DNA of 64,000 nucleotides from Bacteroidota bacterium (GCA_963169355.1 CAUJCR010000031.1:80632-144631); one strand, 5' to 3'. Shown: positions 44,383-54,870, counted from the first letter of the stretch. The notes: generated from the letters alone by a model not told the origin. Numbers and translations are program-made.

Positions 44383-46443
44383 TTATACTTTTCCGTTATA
44401 TTTTCTCAAAAACCATTCGATAGATAGCAATAGTAAGATGAAGAAAAACAACCATTTTAATTGAACTAAATCGGTGAGTTGCTTATGCGAATAGGTAATT
44501 GAGGTGATGTTTTGGTTAGAATTGATGATGCTTGCTAATTGTTGTATTTGATTTCTATAAACGAGTTGCCCACCACTTTCATTGGCCATTTGATATAAAA
44601 GTTGATGATTAGCGACAGTATTAATTTTCTCCGAAACAATTTCTTTCACAGTTATAATTCCAGATTTTACAAATAGTTTTTCTCCATATTTTACCCTTGC
44701 TTCATAGCTATATTCGCCAGCAGAAAAACGCCCTACTGGTAAATAATACATATTTTGTTTTTTTGTGAAAATGTAATCGTAGGTTTTACCATTTTCATCT
44801 TTTAGTTGAAGCTGAACCTCTGGTTCGGTAGTAAGCTCATAGCTTTGATTGTAAACCTCGGCATTAAACTCAATGGGCTCATTTTCGTTTATAATTTTTT
44901 TAGTATGAACTCTAAAAAAACTTTTGTCGGCTTTAACTGATAAATATTGAACGGTTTTACTGATGAGTTCATTAAATAAATGTTGATTTTCATGTTCCAC
45001 GTAATCTCTCATACGCCATCTCCACAAACCATCTCCAACAAATGCACCTAATTTTATCGAATTTATTTCGGTAAAATATAACAACGGATAATCGGTTTCT
45101 ACCAAACCAATTTTTTGAGTTAATAAACTATTTACAGTATTACCTGAAACAGTATTTGCAAAATTACATTTTACAGCTGGTAAATCTTTTAAGAAATTTT
45201 GTAACTCGGTACTTATAGTAAATAAAGTAAAATCTTTTCTATATACTGCTTCTACATCATTTTTACGCGAATCGTTTAACCGTTTAATATTAACTCCTGT
45301 TATAGGGTTCATCACATCATTGCCAATACATAATACCGATTGGTTATTTGCTTTTATTTCGTTAGTAAGGCGAGTAGGCAATAAGGCAGTTTGATGTGTG
45401 ATGATAAGTGCATACGGTTTTAATGGTTTAGTAAACTCTGCTGCTAAAGCAATTTCTACTTCATAAGTTTGTAATGATGCAATACTTTGTTCTATAGCCG
45501 AAATATCTGGGTGAGGTGCATTGGCTAAAATCAAAATTTTTTCCCTATTATCAATTACATCTACTATAAACGAAAAGGAATTATTGAATTTGTTTTTGTC
45601 GTTTTTAGGTAAAGTTACATTCACTTGATAAGTTTGAACGCCAGGTTTATCAGCATCTATCACAAACTGAATGGTATTGCTAAAATTTTCCGAGGTAATG
45701 CTTATGTTTTTTGATTGTATGGTTTTTCCTTTATGAGAAATGCTGATGGTAACTTCTTCATTTTTTAAGTCAATAGCATTGATTATAACTTCTACTGGAA
45801 ATGTATTACCTAAATACGCAATCTGATTATGATTTACAGCTTGTATCCAAACATCTTTTAAAGCTGTTGTATCGCCTAAAGCAATGCTATAAATAGGGGC
45901 ATTTAATTTCTTAATATCATAAATGGGATTCTTGCCTTTGTTGTAAATACCATCACTGGCTAATATTATAGCCCCAATGTTTTTATTAACGTAATTATTT
46001 TCTATATCATTTAAGGCCTTTGATATATCGGTCTCTTTCCCTTTAAAATCAAATGTTTCCGATGGTTTTGATTCGCTGTCAAATTGATATGTTTTTACAT
46101 CAAAATTTTCTTTAAGACTACTAATTAAAGTTTGAATTTCTGTAGTGTATGTTGTTTTAATATCTAATGAATCTTTATTAGCAACAAGTGATGCTGAATT
46201 ATCTTGAGCAATGATGATAACAGGTTTTTCAACTTCATTAACAATTCGTTTTATGAAAATATCAAGTAATAAAAGACATAACACGCTAATAGATATAAAA
46301 CGTAAGGCAGCTAAAGAGTATAGTAATGATTTAGAACGTTCTGCATTTTGTTTATCTCTAAAATAAAGCAAGGCACTAAATACAAACCCTACTATTAAAC
46401 ATAGTAGGGTGTAGTACCAAGGATAATTAGAGATAAGTTCCAT
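44383..46443 (-). CDS. Membrane protein with VWA-like domain
   Basis: The 686-residue protein has two N-terminal membrane helices (about 8-27 and 42-63) and one C-terminal helix (about 665-682), placing most of it outside the cytoplasm. After the second helix VIIIAQDNSASL carries the MIDAS DxSxS motif (Asp81, Ser83, Ser85), and LASDGIYNKGKNP fits the later VWA segment, so a metal-dependent adhesion-type domain covers about 73-200. The middle holds Ig-like beta regions. It resembles Bat-type or related glutamine-amidotransferase-like VWA membrane proteins of this phylum. It lies downstream of fabG, 64 bp apart. Confidence 0.78.
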   Translation of the reverse strand: MELISNYPWYYTLLCLIVGFVFSALLYFRDKQNAERSKSLLYSLAALRFISISVLCLLLLDIFIKRIVNEVEKPVIIIAQDNSASLVANKDSLDIKTTYTTEIQTLISSLKENFDVKTYQFDSESKPSETFDFKGKETDISKALNDIENNYVNKNIGAIILASDGIYNKGKNPIYDIKKLNAPIYSIALGDTTALKDVWIQAVNHNQIAYLGNTFPVEVIINAIDLKNEEVTISISHKGKTIQSKNISITSENFSNTIQFVIDADKPGVQTYQVNVTLPKNDKNKFNNSFSFIVDVIDNREKILILANAPHPDISAIEQSIASLQTYEVEIALAAEFTKPLKPYALIITHQTALLPTRLTNEIKANNQSVLCIGNDVMNPITGVNIKRLNDSRKNDVEAVYRKDFTLFTISTELQNFLKDLPAVKCNFANTVSGNTVNSLLTQKIGLVETDYPLLYFTEINSIKLGAFVGDGLWRWRMRDYVEHENQHLFNELISKTVQYLSVKADKSFFRVHTKKIINENEPIEFNAEVYNQSYELTTEPEVQLQLKDENGKTYDYIFTKKQNMYYLPVGRFSAGEYSYEARVKYGEKLFVKSGIITVKEIVSEKINTVANHQLLYQMANESGGQLVYRNQIQQLASIINSNQNITSITYSHKQLTDLVQLKWLFFFILLLLSIEWFLRKYNGKV

Positions 46444-46507
46444 AATTATTTAAGATTTTTGTTTAAAAATAAAAGAAATAAATCTTAAATCTTAGATTGC
46501 TTTAGAA

Positions 46508-47257
46508 TTAGGTGAGCATTCCGCCACACACATTAATACATTGTCCAGTAATGTAAGCACTCATATCGCTAGCTAAAAATAGCGTAAGGTTAGCAACATC
46601 TTCGGCAGTACCACCACGTTTTAAAGGAATTGAATCGCGCCATTGTTGTACCACTTTTTCATCAAGTGCACCAGTCATTTCAGTTTCAATAAATCCTGGG
46701 GCAATGGCATTACTTCTAATATTCCGAGAGCCTAACTCTAATGCTACTGATTTAGTAAAACCAATAATACCAGCTTTAGAGGCAGCATAGTTAGCTTGTC
46801 CAGCATTACCTTTTACACCCACTACCGAACTCATATTGATAATAGAACCACTACGAGCTTTTAACATGGGTTTTTGAACCGCTTTAGTTAAGTTAAATAC
46901 CGATTTTAAATTGGCATTTATAACTTCGTCCCATTGTTGTTCAGTCATACGCATTAAAAGTGTGTCGCGTGTAATGCCAGCATTGTTTACTAAAACATCA
47001 ACTGTACCAAATTCGGTAACAACATCGTTTACTAGTTGTTCGGCTGCTTTAAAATCAGCGGCATCGCTTTGGTATCCTTTTACTTTAACACCATATTTAG
47101 AAGCTAATTCGCTTTCAAATGCTTTTGCTTTTTCTACAGACGATAAAAATGTAAAAGCGATATTGCATCCTTGCTCAGCAAATTTTTCGGCAATACCTTT
47201 TCCTATGCCTCTTGATGCACCTGTAATAATAGCTACTTTGTTTTGTAAAAGTTTCAT
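46508..47257 (-). CDS. fabG: 3-oxoacyl-[acyl-carrier-protein] reductase
   Basis: The NADPH-dependent ketoreductase of fatty acid elongation. The 249-residue short-chain dehydrogenase has TGASRGIG (12-19, cofactor), NNAG (91-94), the catalytic Ser143/Ser144, Tyr157 and Lys161 in NYAASKAG, and PGFIETEM. DVLVNNAGITRDTLLMRM is typical of FabG. No other fab genes are nearby. The start codon lies inside an 18-bp tandem duplication that also covers the stop of the upstream T9SS gene. Confidence 0.92.
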   Translation of the reverse strand: MKLLQNKVAIITGASRGIGKGIAEKFAEQGCNIAFTFLSSVEKAKAFESELASKYGVKVKGYQSDAADFKAAEQLVNDVVTEFGTVDVLVNNAGITRDTLLMRMTEQQWDEVINANLKSVFNLTKAVQKPMLKARSGSIINMSSVVGVKGNAGQANYAASKAGIIGFTKSVALELGSRNIRSNAIAPGFIETEMTGALDEKVVQQWRDSIPLKRGGTAEDVANLTLFLASDMSAYITGQCINVCGGMLT

Positions 47258-47293
47258 GTATTGTGTTTATTTAATGTATTGTGTTTATTTGAT
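47258..47293. repeat. 18-bp tandem duplication at the fabG start
   Basis: On the minus strand two units follow each other: AAATAAACACAATACATT and AAATAAACACAATACATG, differing at the last base. The first includes the stop codon of the T9SS gene; the second ends in the fabG ATG. It is a simple tandem duplication of the gene junction. Confidence 0.8.
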
Positions 47294-49153
47294 GATTAAT
47301 TTTTCGTGAATTTCTTTATCATTTAATAGTATTGATAAGATATAAGTTCCTTTACTTAATTTGTTTTCGGTACGTACGGTTATTTTATTACTGTTTTCTT
47401 CCATCTTTACCAACTCTTTAAAACATACTTTCCCTGATAAATCTTTAATTTCAATTAATACATTTTTTTCATTGTCTGAATTTAAATGAATATCAAAAGT
47501 ACCATCATTAGGATTTGGTAAGATGGTGATTTTACTTATCGAATGGTTATTTATAACAGATATAATCTTTGAGTATGTATATGAACCATCTTTGTCAGTT
47601 TGCTTAAGTCGGTAATAGGTTATTCCATCAAGTGGATTCAAATCAATTTCATTATAGATAGTTAATTCATTTTCGTTTCCTTTGGCTTTGCTTGTGGCTA
47701 ATGGTTCAAACTGTATTCCGTTACTACTTTTTTCAATCGTAAAAAAATCATTATTTAGTTCTGATGCAGTTGCCCATTTTAAATTAACTTGTTTGTTGTT
47801 TAATTCGGCTGTAAAATAAAGTAAAGTTATAGGTAAAGGGCTTTGCATATAGTTTTTGGTGCCCACTGTATAATAACCATCTGTGGTTAAACTATAATTA
47901 TTAAATTGAATTTTATTTCCCGAAATAGTCGACGCAGTTGTTAATTCTGTCCAACTTCCTGCCTGTGTGGCGCGATACAGCAACACGTAGTTACTTGCAG
48001 GGGCACTAAGTGGTAAACCAGAGATGTTTCCTGCAATCTCATCAAATTCAATATTGGTATTAATGTTCGTACTGGTGTTTGTTACATCAATGTACCATAT
48101 TCTACTCCACCTAGCATTATTAGTGCCAGTCATTCCAGACACATCTGTTGTTAAAGGAGTATTAGAATCGCTAGAATAACCCACTAAGATATAATCCCCA
48201 TTATTTAAACCTGAGTTAACTGAAATTCCAAGTCCATCTGTAACACTAGCAGAAAAAGTAGTGTTACTACCTGAACTTTCTTGTCCTACACCTGCCACTT
48301 TTTTATCATAATCGCCATTTGAAGGCGTATCTCCACTGTATTTATCATTAGCAGAAAGTGTAATGTTATATTTTGATGACAAATAATTGTCAACTATGTT
48401 TTTTTGGGCGTCGTTTAAAGATATATTGTAAATAATAACCTCCGAGATGTTGCCATCCCAAGTTTCAGTTCCTTGAGTTCCAATGGCTACATCTGTCCAT
48501 GAGTTTAACGTGCCGTCATAGGTAATTGTGCCAGCAATACTATTGTTTACATATTGATTAATATTTGTACCGTCATATCTATTTGTTGTAATATAACCAG
48601 TATTAGCTGCCAAGGCTGTTACTTTAGAGATATTTCTTTGGGAGTTATTTGTTTGTATCCCTCTTCCCCAAATTCTTTGATTTGTTCTATCTACCCACAT
48701 TCCAATACTTTTATTTCCAGGAGTAGTTGAATAACCTAAACCAGTAGGCGAACCTTGCAAAATACCAGGATTTGGTTTTGAGACTGGTAATGTTATATAA
48801 TTTAAGGCAATAAAAGTAGTTAATTGGCTATTGGTGCTTAGCCCTGCTGATAATATACCGTCATTGTTGCCATCAAATCTAATAGAGGGTAAGTTGTTAA
48901 AAATATTAGTTTGATACGTGGGCTTATTTGCAGCAGTTAACTGTATAGCGTGTTTTGAATTTCCAGATTGGTCATTCCATTGTTGTACACTTCCTCCAGC
49001 TGTAGAGGGCGTAGTGCCAGCATCGCTAAAAGTGCCTACATCTGCTTTAAGCCATAAAACATTTGATGTTGAATTACCTACGCCAGCAGGTCCTGTTTGT
49101 GCAAATGTTACATATTGTAAAATGCTTAAAATAAATAAAATCCTAATTTTCAT
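47285..49153 (-). CDS. Secreted protein with LamG-like region and T9SS type A sorting domain
   Basis: A 622-residue exported protein with signal peptide (1-18). The start of the mature part, NVLWLKADVGTFS then QQWNDQSGNSKHAIQ and IRFDGNNDG, is the pattern of concanavalin/LamG-like domains in Bacteroidota surface proteins, to about residue 265. A second region with DGLGISVNSGLNNGDYILVGY follows, then a fibronectin-like segment (TASELNNDFFTIEKSSNG) and a type A sorting domain (ILPNPNDGTFDIHLN ... GTYILSILLNDKEIHEKLIIK). It would be exported by T9SS and may bind carbohydrate or surfaces. Confidence 0.87.
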   Translation of the reverse strand: MKIRILFILSILQYVTFAQTGPAGVGNSTSNVLWLKADVGTFSDAGTTPSTAGGSVQQWNDQSGNSKHAIQLTAANKPTYQTNIFNNLPSIRFDGNNDGILSAGLSTNSQLTTFIALNYITLPVSKPNPGILQGSPTGLGYSTTPGNKSIGMWVDRTNQRIWGRGIQTNNSQRNISKVTALAANTGYITTNRYDGTNINQYVNNSIAGTITYDGTLNSWTDVAIGTQGTETWDGNISEVIIYNISLNDAQKNIVDNYLSSKYNITLSANDKYSGDTPSNGDYDKKVAGVGQESSGSNTTFSASVTDGLGISVNSGLNNGDYILVGYSSDSNTPLTTDVSGMTGTNNARWSRIWYIDVTNTSTNINTNIEFDEIAGNISGLPLSAPASNYVLLYRATQAGSWTELTTASTISGNKIQFNNYSLTTDGYYTVGTKNYMQSPLPITLLYFTAELNNKQVNLKWATASELNNDFFTIEKSSNGIQFEPLATSKAKGNENELTIYNEIDLNPLDGITYYRLKQTDKDGSYTYSKIISVINNHSISKITILPNPNDGTFDIHLNSDNEKNVLIEIKDLSGKVCFKELVKMEENSNKITVRTENKLSKGTYILSILLNDKEIHEKLIIK

Positions 49154-49202
49154 ATTCTACCAAAGTTATTAAAATTAAGATATAATTGAACATTTTCTTC
49201 AA

Positions 49203-51842
49203 TTATTTTTTCTTACTCACTTTTTTTGGTGCTGCTTTTTTACTTGCCGCTTTTTTTACAGTTGCCTTTTTAGCAGCTACTTTTTTAGCAGGCGCTTTTT
49301 CTTTGGGGAGTTTTACTACTTTTGCTTTTTTCACAGTGCTTTTTTTAGCAGTAGCTTTTTTGCTAAAGGCATTAGGTAATTGGGCTTCAATCATTTCCTT
49401 TACATCATCAAGCGTTAGCGCTTGTAATTCTTCTTCGTTGTGCTTTCCGCCTCCTTTTTTAATTAGCTTCAGCATGTTTTTTCCAAATTTAATAAATGGC
49501 CCCCAACGTCCATTTTCAACAGATATTTTTTCTTCCGGCCAATTTTGGATATAACGGTTTGCTTCCTTTTCTAATTTCTTGACAATGAGTTCCTCAATAT
49601 CTTTTTGCGATAAATTGTCAAAATTATAAGCTCTCGGAACATTAATAAACATACCATCATATTTAATAAACGGCCCAAATCTGCCTTTGCCTTTGGTTAC
49701 TCCTTTCCCTTTGTACGTGGCGATTGGCGCATCAGCCGCTTCTTTTTCTTTTATAATTTCTATGGCTTTTTCCATATCTACTGTTAATGGATCAATAGTT
49801 CGTGGAATAGAAATAAAGGATTCGCCAAGTTTAATATATGGTCCAAATCTTCCTACCGCCACAGTAACTTCTTCGCCATTATAGTCGCCAAGAGTAAGCG
49901 GAAGTTTAAATAAATCTAAAGCTTCTTCTAAGGTAATGGTTTCGATACTTTGATTTTTTCTTAAACTGGCAAATTTTGGTTTTTCTTCCGAGCCATCAAT
50001 ACTTTCGCCTATTTGTGCTAAGGGACCAAAACGTCCTACGCGTACACTCACTTGTTTCCCGCTTACTGGGTCGGTTCCTAACATTCTTTCTCCTGTAGCG
50101 CGTTCGCTATTTTCACTGGTATTTTCTACTGTTTTATGAAAGGGTGTATAAAATGCTTTCAACATTTTTTGCCAATCAAGTTGTCCTTCGGCTATTTCAT
50201 CAAATTCTTCTTCTACTTTGGCTGTAAAATTATAATCCAATATAGTTGGAAAATATTTAATTAAAAAATCATTTACAACCATGCCTATATCAGTAGGAAA
50301 TAGTTTGGCTTTTTCGGCTCCAGTATTTTCGGTTTTGATTTGTTTTTTTATGTTGCTTGTTAAAGTAAGTTGTATATATTCTCTTGGAGTACCTTCTTTA
50401 TCTGTTTTTTCAACATAATTTCTTTTTTGTATAGTGCTAATGGTAGGGGCGTAAGTAGAAGGACGACCAATACCTAATTCTTCTAATTTTTTAACTAAGC
50501 TAGCTTCGGTGTATCTAGCTGGATGATGTGTGAAACGCTGAGTGGCAGTGATTTCTTGCTTATTAAGTTTCTCACCAACTTTCATAGGTGGAAGTATAGA
50601 GGTGTTTTCATCATCTGTATTTTCGTCGTCTGAACTTTCGATATACACTTTTAAGAAACCATCAAATTTTAAGACTTCACCTTGTGCCACAAAAATTTCA
50701 GAGGTATTGCTAATGGCTACTTTAGCTGTTGTTTTTTCTAATTCGGCATCACTCATTTGCGATGCAATAGTGCGTTTCCAAATTAAGTCGTACAAACGTT
50801 GCTCGTTTCTATCGCCCTCTACTTCTGTTTTATCAATATAAGTAGGTCTAATAGCCTCGTGCGCTTCTTGAGCGCCTTTGTTTTTATTTTTATACTGGCG
50901 TGGCTGATAATATTGATTACCATAATTTTTGGTAATGGCATTTTTAGCTTGTCCCATAGCCGTTTCAGATAAATTAACTGAATCGGTACGCATATAGGTT
51001 ATTTTACCAGCCTCGTATAAGCGTTGTGCTACTTGCATAGTTTGCGCTACCGAAAACCCCAGTTTGCGAGCCGCTTCTTGTTGTAGCGTAGAGGTAGTAA
51101 ATGGTGCAGCAGGCGTACGTTTAGCAGGTTTTGTTTCTAAACTTTGGATAGTGTATAAAGCCGATTGACATTTTTCTAAAAAAACTTGCGCTTCTTTTTC
51201 ACTATTAAAACGTGTGTCTAGTTCAGCTTTTAAGGTGCTATCGCTCACTTTAAAAAGAGCGGATACTTTATAAGCAGAAGTGCTTACAAATTGTTGTATC
51301 TCACGCTCTCTCTCCACAATAAGTCTTACCGATACCGATTGAACACGTCCTGCTGATAAGCTTGGACGTACTTTTTTCCATAATATGGGCGAAAGTTCAA
51401 AGCCTACTAATCTATCTAATATACGACGTGCCTGTTGGGCGTTTACAAGATTAATATCAATTTCGCGCGGATTTTCAATAGCCTTAGTAATAGCAGGCTT
51501 AGTAATTTCATGAAAAACAATGCGTTTAGTATTCTTTTTATTTAAACCTAAGGTTTCAAATAAATGCCAGCTAATGGCTTCTCCCTCTCGATCCTCATCG
51601 GATGCCAACCAAACCATATCGGCTTCTTTACTTAATTTCTTTAATTCGGCAATTACTTTTTCTTTATCTGGTTGAACTTCGTAAGTCGGGGTAAAGTTAT
51701 TCTCAATATCTACTCCAAATCCTTTTTTAACTAAATCTCTAATGTGCCCAAAACTCGACTTTACCGTGAAATCTTTTCCTAAAAATCCTTCAATGGTTTT
51801 TGCTTTAGCGGGGGACTCAACAATTACTAAATTTTTTGCCAT
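49203..51842 (-). CDS. topA: DNA topoisomerase I
   Basis: Relaxes negative supercoils. The 879-residue type IA enzyme has the TOPRIM start VESPAKAKTIEGFLG, the acidic triad in ASDEDREGEAISWHL, and the active Tyr283 in ITYMRTDSVNLS. After the core come several TopoI_C repeats (DPVSGKQVSVRVGRFGPLAQIG; GEEVTVAVGRFGPYIKLG; GRWGPFIKFG) with no zinc Cys, and a Lys/Ala/Val-rich tail of about 50 residues that probably binds DNA. It is the only gene on its strand for several kb and is divergent from miaB. Confidence 0.97.
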   Translation of the reverse strand: MAKNLVIVESPAKAKTIEGFLGKDFTVKSSFGHIRDLVKKGFGVDIENNFTPTYEVQPDKEKVIAELKKLSKEADMVWLASDEDREGEAISWHLFETLGLNKKNTKRIVFHEITKPAITKAIENPREIDINLVNAQQARRILDRLVGFELSPILWKKVRPSLSAGRVQSVSVRLIVEREREIQQFVSTSAYKVSALFKVSDSTLKAELDTRFNSEKEAQVFLEKCQSALYTIQSLETKPAKRTPAAPFTTSTLQQEAARKLGFSVAQTMQVAQRLYEAGKITYMRTDSVNLSETAMGQAKNAITKNYGNQYYQPRQYKNKNKGAQEAHEAIRPTYIDKTEVEGDRNEQRLYDLIWKRTIASQMSDAELEKTTAKVAISNTSEIFVAQGEVLKFDGFLKVYIESSDDENTDDENTSILPPMKVGEKLNKQEITATQRFTHHPARYTEASLVKKLEELGIGRPSTYAPTISTIQKRNYVEKTDKEGTPREYIQLTLTSNIKKQIKTENTGAEKAKLFPTDIGMVVNDFLIKYFPTILDYNFTAKVEEEFDEIAEGQLDWQKMLKAFYTPFHKTVENTSENSERATGERMLGTDPVSGKQVSVRVGRFGPLAQIGESIDGSEEKPKFASLRKNQSIETITLEEALDLFKLPLTLGDYNGEEVTVAVGRFGPYIKLGESFISIPRTIDPLTVDMEKAIEIIKEKEAADAPIATYKGKGVTKGKGRFGPFIKYDGMFINVPRAYNFDNLSQKDIEELIVKKLEKEANRYIQNWPEEKISVENGRWGPFIKFGKNMLKLIKKGGGKHNEEELQALTLDDVKEMIEAQLPNAFSKKATAKKSTVKKAKVVKLPKEKAPAKKVAAKKATVKKAASKKAAPKKVSKKK

Positions 51843-52128
51843 GCGTTCTATGTTTTAAAGTCAAAAATCAATCATTTTTTGGAGCTTATACCTTATATAT
51901 ATGTCCTCAAAATTTTCGCAAAGGAAAATAATTTTATTTAATTAATCCTAATTTTTATTTTTTCAAGAGCTCCTAAACCCATTCATTTTGTATTTATTTT
52001 ATAAATTAAAAAATTGATTATCAGTATTTTGAAATATTTTGAAATATTTTTTAGTTGAAGCATTAAAAAACGTGAATTGTGTCAAAATGACAGAATAATG
52101 CTTTATCTTTGCATTTTTAAAGCGAAAC
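51843..52128. other. Divergent intergenic region between topA and miaB
   Basis: 286 bp, AT-rich, with no gene. It holds a short direct repeat (TTTTGAAATA twice in a row, 52027-52047) and the palindrome and -7 box described for miaB. No clear topA promoter of the TTG-N19-TAnnTTTG form was found on the minus strand. Confidence 0.5.
52080..52111 (+). promoter_or_regulatory. miaB promoter with palindromic operator
   Basis: TATCTTTG (52104-52111) is a perfect -7 box, 17 bp before the start. A TTG at 52077 is 24 nt away, too far for a normal -33. In its place there is the 13-bp palindrome TGTCAAAATGACA (52080-52092), centred 18 bp upstream of the -7 box, a position fit for an activator or repressor. 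Confidence 0.5.
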
Positions 52129-53553
52129 ATGGAAAATAAAGTAATAGACGAATCAAGGCAGGGCGAGGCAATGATGATGGAATCGGGGAATAATTCGGGT
52201 AAAAAATTGTTTTTAGAAAGTTATGGTTGCCAAATGAATTTTTCGGATAGTGAGATTGTGGCTTCTATCTTAATAGATAAAGGTTATACTACAACTAATG
52301 ATTATAAAGAAGCCGATGTGATTTTTGTAAACACATGTGCCATACGTGAGAATGCAGAATCGAGAGTTCGCCAAAGATTACAAGATTATAAAAAAGTAAA
52401 GAAAAACAATAAAAGTGCTCTAATTGGTGTGTTAGGTTGCATGGCCGAACGATTAAAACATCAATTTTTAGAACAAGAAAAATTAGTAGATATTGTAGTT
52501 GGTCCCGATGCGTATAGAGATTTACCTAATTTGATAGATGTTGCAGAAACTGGACAAAAAGCAGTGAATGTAATATTAAGCAAAGAAGAAACGTATGCGG
52601 ATATATCGCCTGTGAGATTGGATAACAATGGGGTGAGTGCATTTGTAAGCATTATGCGTGGTTGCGATAATATGTGTAGTTTTTGCGTAGTGCCTTTTAC
52701 GCGTGGTCGTGAACGTAGCCGAGAACCCGAAACCATTGTGCGTGAATGTAAAGAAGCCTTTGATAAAGGTTATAGAGAAGTAACTTTATTAGGACAAAAT
52801 GTAAACTCATACCTGTGGACTGGTGGCGGATTAAAGAAAGAAATTTTAACAGAAGAACAACGCAACAACGCCACCACCTTTGCACAATTGCTCGAAATGG
52901 TAGCGTTAATTCATCCTGATTTAAGAGTACGTTATTCTACATCACACCCTAAAGATATGGGCGATGATGTATTAGAAGCAATGGCACGACATGAAAATAT
53001 TTGTAAATACATTCATCTACCAGTACAAAGCGGTAGTTCCGAAGTTCTTGAAAAAATGAATAGAGGTTATAGCAGAGAATGGTATTTAGATAGAATTGCT
53101 GCAATACGTCGTATAATGCCCGAGGCAGCAATTAGTTCGGATATTATTACGGGGTTTTGCGGAGAAACCGAAGAGCAACATCAAGAAACCTTATCACTAA
53201 TGGAATATGTAAAATATGATTTTGCTTACATGTTTGCCTATAGTGAGCGTCCTAAAACATTAGCCGAAAGAAAATATAAAGATGATATATCGGAAGATGT
53301 AAAAAGTAGAAGACTAACTGAGATAATAGATTTGCAACGAAAACATAGCGAACAAAGAACTAAAGAAGGAGTGGGTAAAATACACCGTGTGTTGGTAGAA
53401 GGTATCTCTAAAAAATCGACAGAGATGATGAGCGGTAGAAATTCTCAAAATTCAGTAGTGGTTTTTCCTAAAGGAAATTTAAAAAAAGGAGATTATGTGA
53501 ACGTGTTGGCTACCAGTTGCACCAGCAGTACTTTAATAGGAGAAGTTGTATAA
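52129..53553 (+). CDS. miaB: tRNA-2-methylthio-N6-dimethylallyladenosine synthase
   Basis: A radical-SAM methylthiotransferase that finishes ms2i6A37 in tRNA. The 474-residue protein has the N-terminal UPF0004 domain ([14 protein letters not shown] with an Fe-S Cys, then [11 protein letters not shown] and LGCMAER), the radical-SAM triad Cys179, Cys183 and Cys186 in [26 protein letters not shown] sequence (key residues only), and a TRAM domain after about residue 410. It leads a run of five same-strand genes; the next begins 24 bp on. Confidence 0.96.
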   Translation: MENKVIDESRQGEAMMMESGNNSGKKLFLESYGCQMNFSDSEIVASILIDKGYTTTNDYKEADVIFVNTCAIRENAESRVRQRLQDYKKVKKNNKSALIGVLGCMAERLKHQFLEQEKLVDIVVGPDAYRDLPNLIDVAETGQKAVNVILSKEETYADISPVRLDNNGVSAFVSIMRGCDNMCSFCVVPFTRGRERSREPETIVRECKEAFDKGYREVTLLGQNVNSYLWTGGGLKKEILTEEQRNNATTFAQLLEMVALIHPDLRVRYSTSHPKDMGDDVLEAMARHENICKYIHLPVQSGSSEVLEKMNRGYSREWYLDRIAAIRRIMPEAAISSDIITGFCGETEEQHQETLSLMEYVKYDFAYMFAYSERPKTLAERKYKDDISEDVKSRRLTEIIDLQRKHSEQRTKEGVGKIHRVLVEGISKKSTEMMSGRNSQNSVVVFPKGNLKKGDYVNVLATSCTSSTLIGEVV

Positions 53554-53577
53554 ACCGTAATTTGATATAAAATAAAA

Positions 53578-54831
53578 ATGACATTACAAGATATAAAAAG
53601 ACGTTTTGAAATTATAGGGAATAATCCATTGTTAGATAGAGCAATAGATGTGGCTTATCAAGTGGCTCCTACCGATTTGAACGTACTAATAACAGGCGAG
53701 AGCGGAACAGGTAAAGAAGTCTTTCCTCAAATTATACATCAAAATAGCGCTCGCAAACATGGTTCGTACATAGCTGTAAACTGTGGCGCTATACCCGAAG
53801 GAACAATTGATAGCGAACTTTTTGGACATGAAAAAGGCGCTTTTACTGGCGCACACGAAGCTAGAAAAGGTTATTTTGAAGTAGCTAATGGTGGAACAAT
53901 TTTTTTAGATGAAGTAGGGGAGTTGCCATTATCTACGCAGGCACGCTTGCTACGTGTGTTAGAAACTGGTGAGTATATTAGAGTGGGAAGTAGTAAAGTT
54001 CAAAAAACAAATGTGAGAGTGGTAGCGGCTACTAACCTTAATTTTAGCCTTGCTATTGAAAAAGGAAAATTTAGAGAAGACTTGTATTATCGTTTAAACA
54101 CCGTTCCAGTGAATTTACCGCCACTACGCGAACGTAAAGGTGATATTACTTTGTTGTTTCAAAAATTTGCACACGATTTTGCATCTAAATACCGCATGCC
54201 AACTGTAAAGCTGCTACCAGAAGCCGAACAAGCTTTAATTAATTACTATTGGCCTGGTAATATTCGTCAGCTAAAAAACATTACCGAACAAATTTCAATT
54301 ATTGAAAAAGAACGAGAAATTTCATTAGAATGTTTATTGCAATATTTACCAAATTATAATGTAAGTAATGTGCCAACCTTGGCTGGTGCTTCATTTTCTG
54401 GTGCTTCAAGTAATTCAGATTTGAATGAGCGCGAATTGTTGTATAAGGTGTTATACGATATGAAAAAAGATTTGAATGATTTAAAAAAAGTAGTACGCGA
54501 CATCATTCAATCTGGTAGCGTTAATTTAAGCGATTTACCTAATGAACATATTCCAACTACAGATAGCATTCAGCCTCTTGGCGCCAATTATTCAGAAGTA
54601 ACAGGCGTAAATGATATTAAAATTCATAACCCTATTATTGTAAAAGAAGGCGCTGGATATACGAAACCAATTGAAGTAGAAGAATCTTTATCGCTTCAAG
54701 ATAAAGAAATTGATATGATTAAAAAAGCACTAAAAAAACATAAAGGTAAACGAAAGTATGCTGCCCAAGAATTAGGTATTAGCGAACGAACATTATACCG
54801 AAAAATTAACGAACACAAAATTGAAGAGTAA
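53578..54831 (+). CDS. Sigma-54-interacting transcriptional activator without receiver domain
   Basis: A 417-residue AAA+ activator. It begins directly with the central domain: Walker A GESGTGKE (40-47), the sigma-54 contact loop GAFTGA (87-92), Walker B with FLDEVGELPL, and RLLRVLETGEYIRVGSSK. A long variable linker (about 265-380) leads to a Fis-type HTH at the end (KYAAQELGISERTLYRKI). With no receiver, PAS or GAF domain, control may be by expression or partner proteins. Placement after miaB is common in Bacteroidota. Confidence 0.93.
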   Translation: MTLQDIKRRFEIIGNNPLLDRAIDVAYQVAPTDLNVLITGESGTGKEVFPQIIHQNSARKHGSYIAVNCGAIPEGTIDSELFGHEKGAFTGAHEARKGYFEVANGGTIFLDEVGELPLSTQARLLRVLETGEYIRVGSSKVQKTNVRVVAATNLNFSLAIEKGKFREDLYYRLNTVPVNLPPLRERKGDITLLFQKFAHDFASKYRMPTVKLLPEAEQALINYYWPGNIRQLKNITEQISIIEKEREISLECLLQYLPNYNVSNVPTLAGASFSGASSNSDLNERELLYKVLYDMKKDLNDLKKVVRDIIQSGSVNLSDLPNEHIPTTDSIQPLGANYSEVTGVNDIKIHNPIIVKEGAGYTKPIEVEESLSLQDKEIDMIKKALKKHKGKRKYAAQELGISERTLYRKINEHKIEE

Positions 54832-54870
54832 ATAATAAAACATAAATTTAAACCCAAAGATTTAAACACG

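Noticed and set aside
46449..46489. Inverted repeat TTTAAGATTT/AAATCTTAAA between fabG and the VWA gene
   Set aside because: Only A/T-rich 10-bp arms with a 21-nt loop and no T-tract; too likely by chance in this DNA.
49203..49370. Lys/Ala-rich tail of topA as a separate histone-like gene
   Set aside because: It is in frame with topA and such basic tails are common on Bacteroidota topoisomerases.
49186..49554. Hydrophobic frame antisense to topA
   Set aside because: It is the complement of the Lys/Ala-rich repeats, which gives a Phe/Leu/Ala-rich frame by default.
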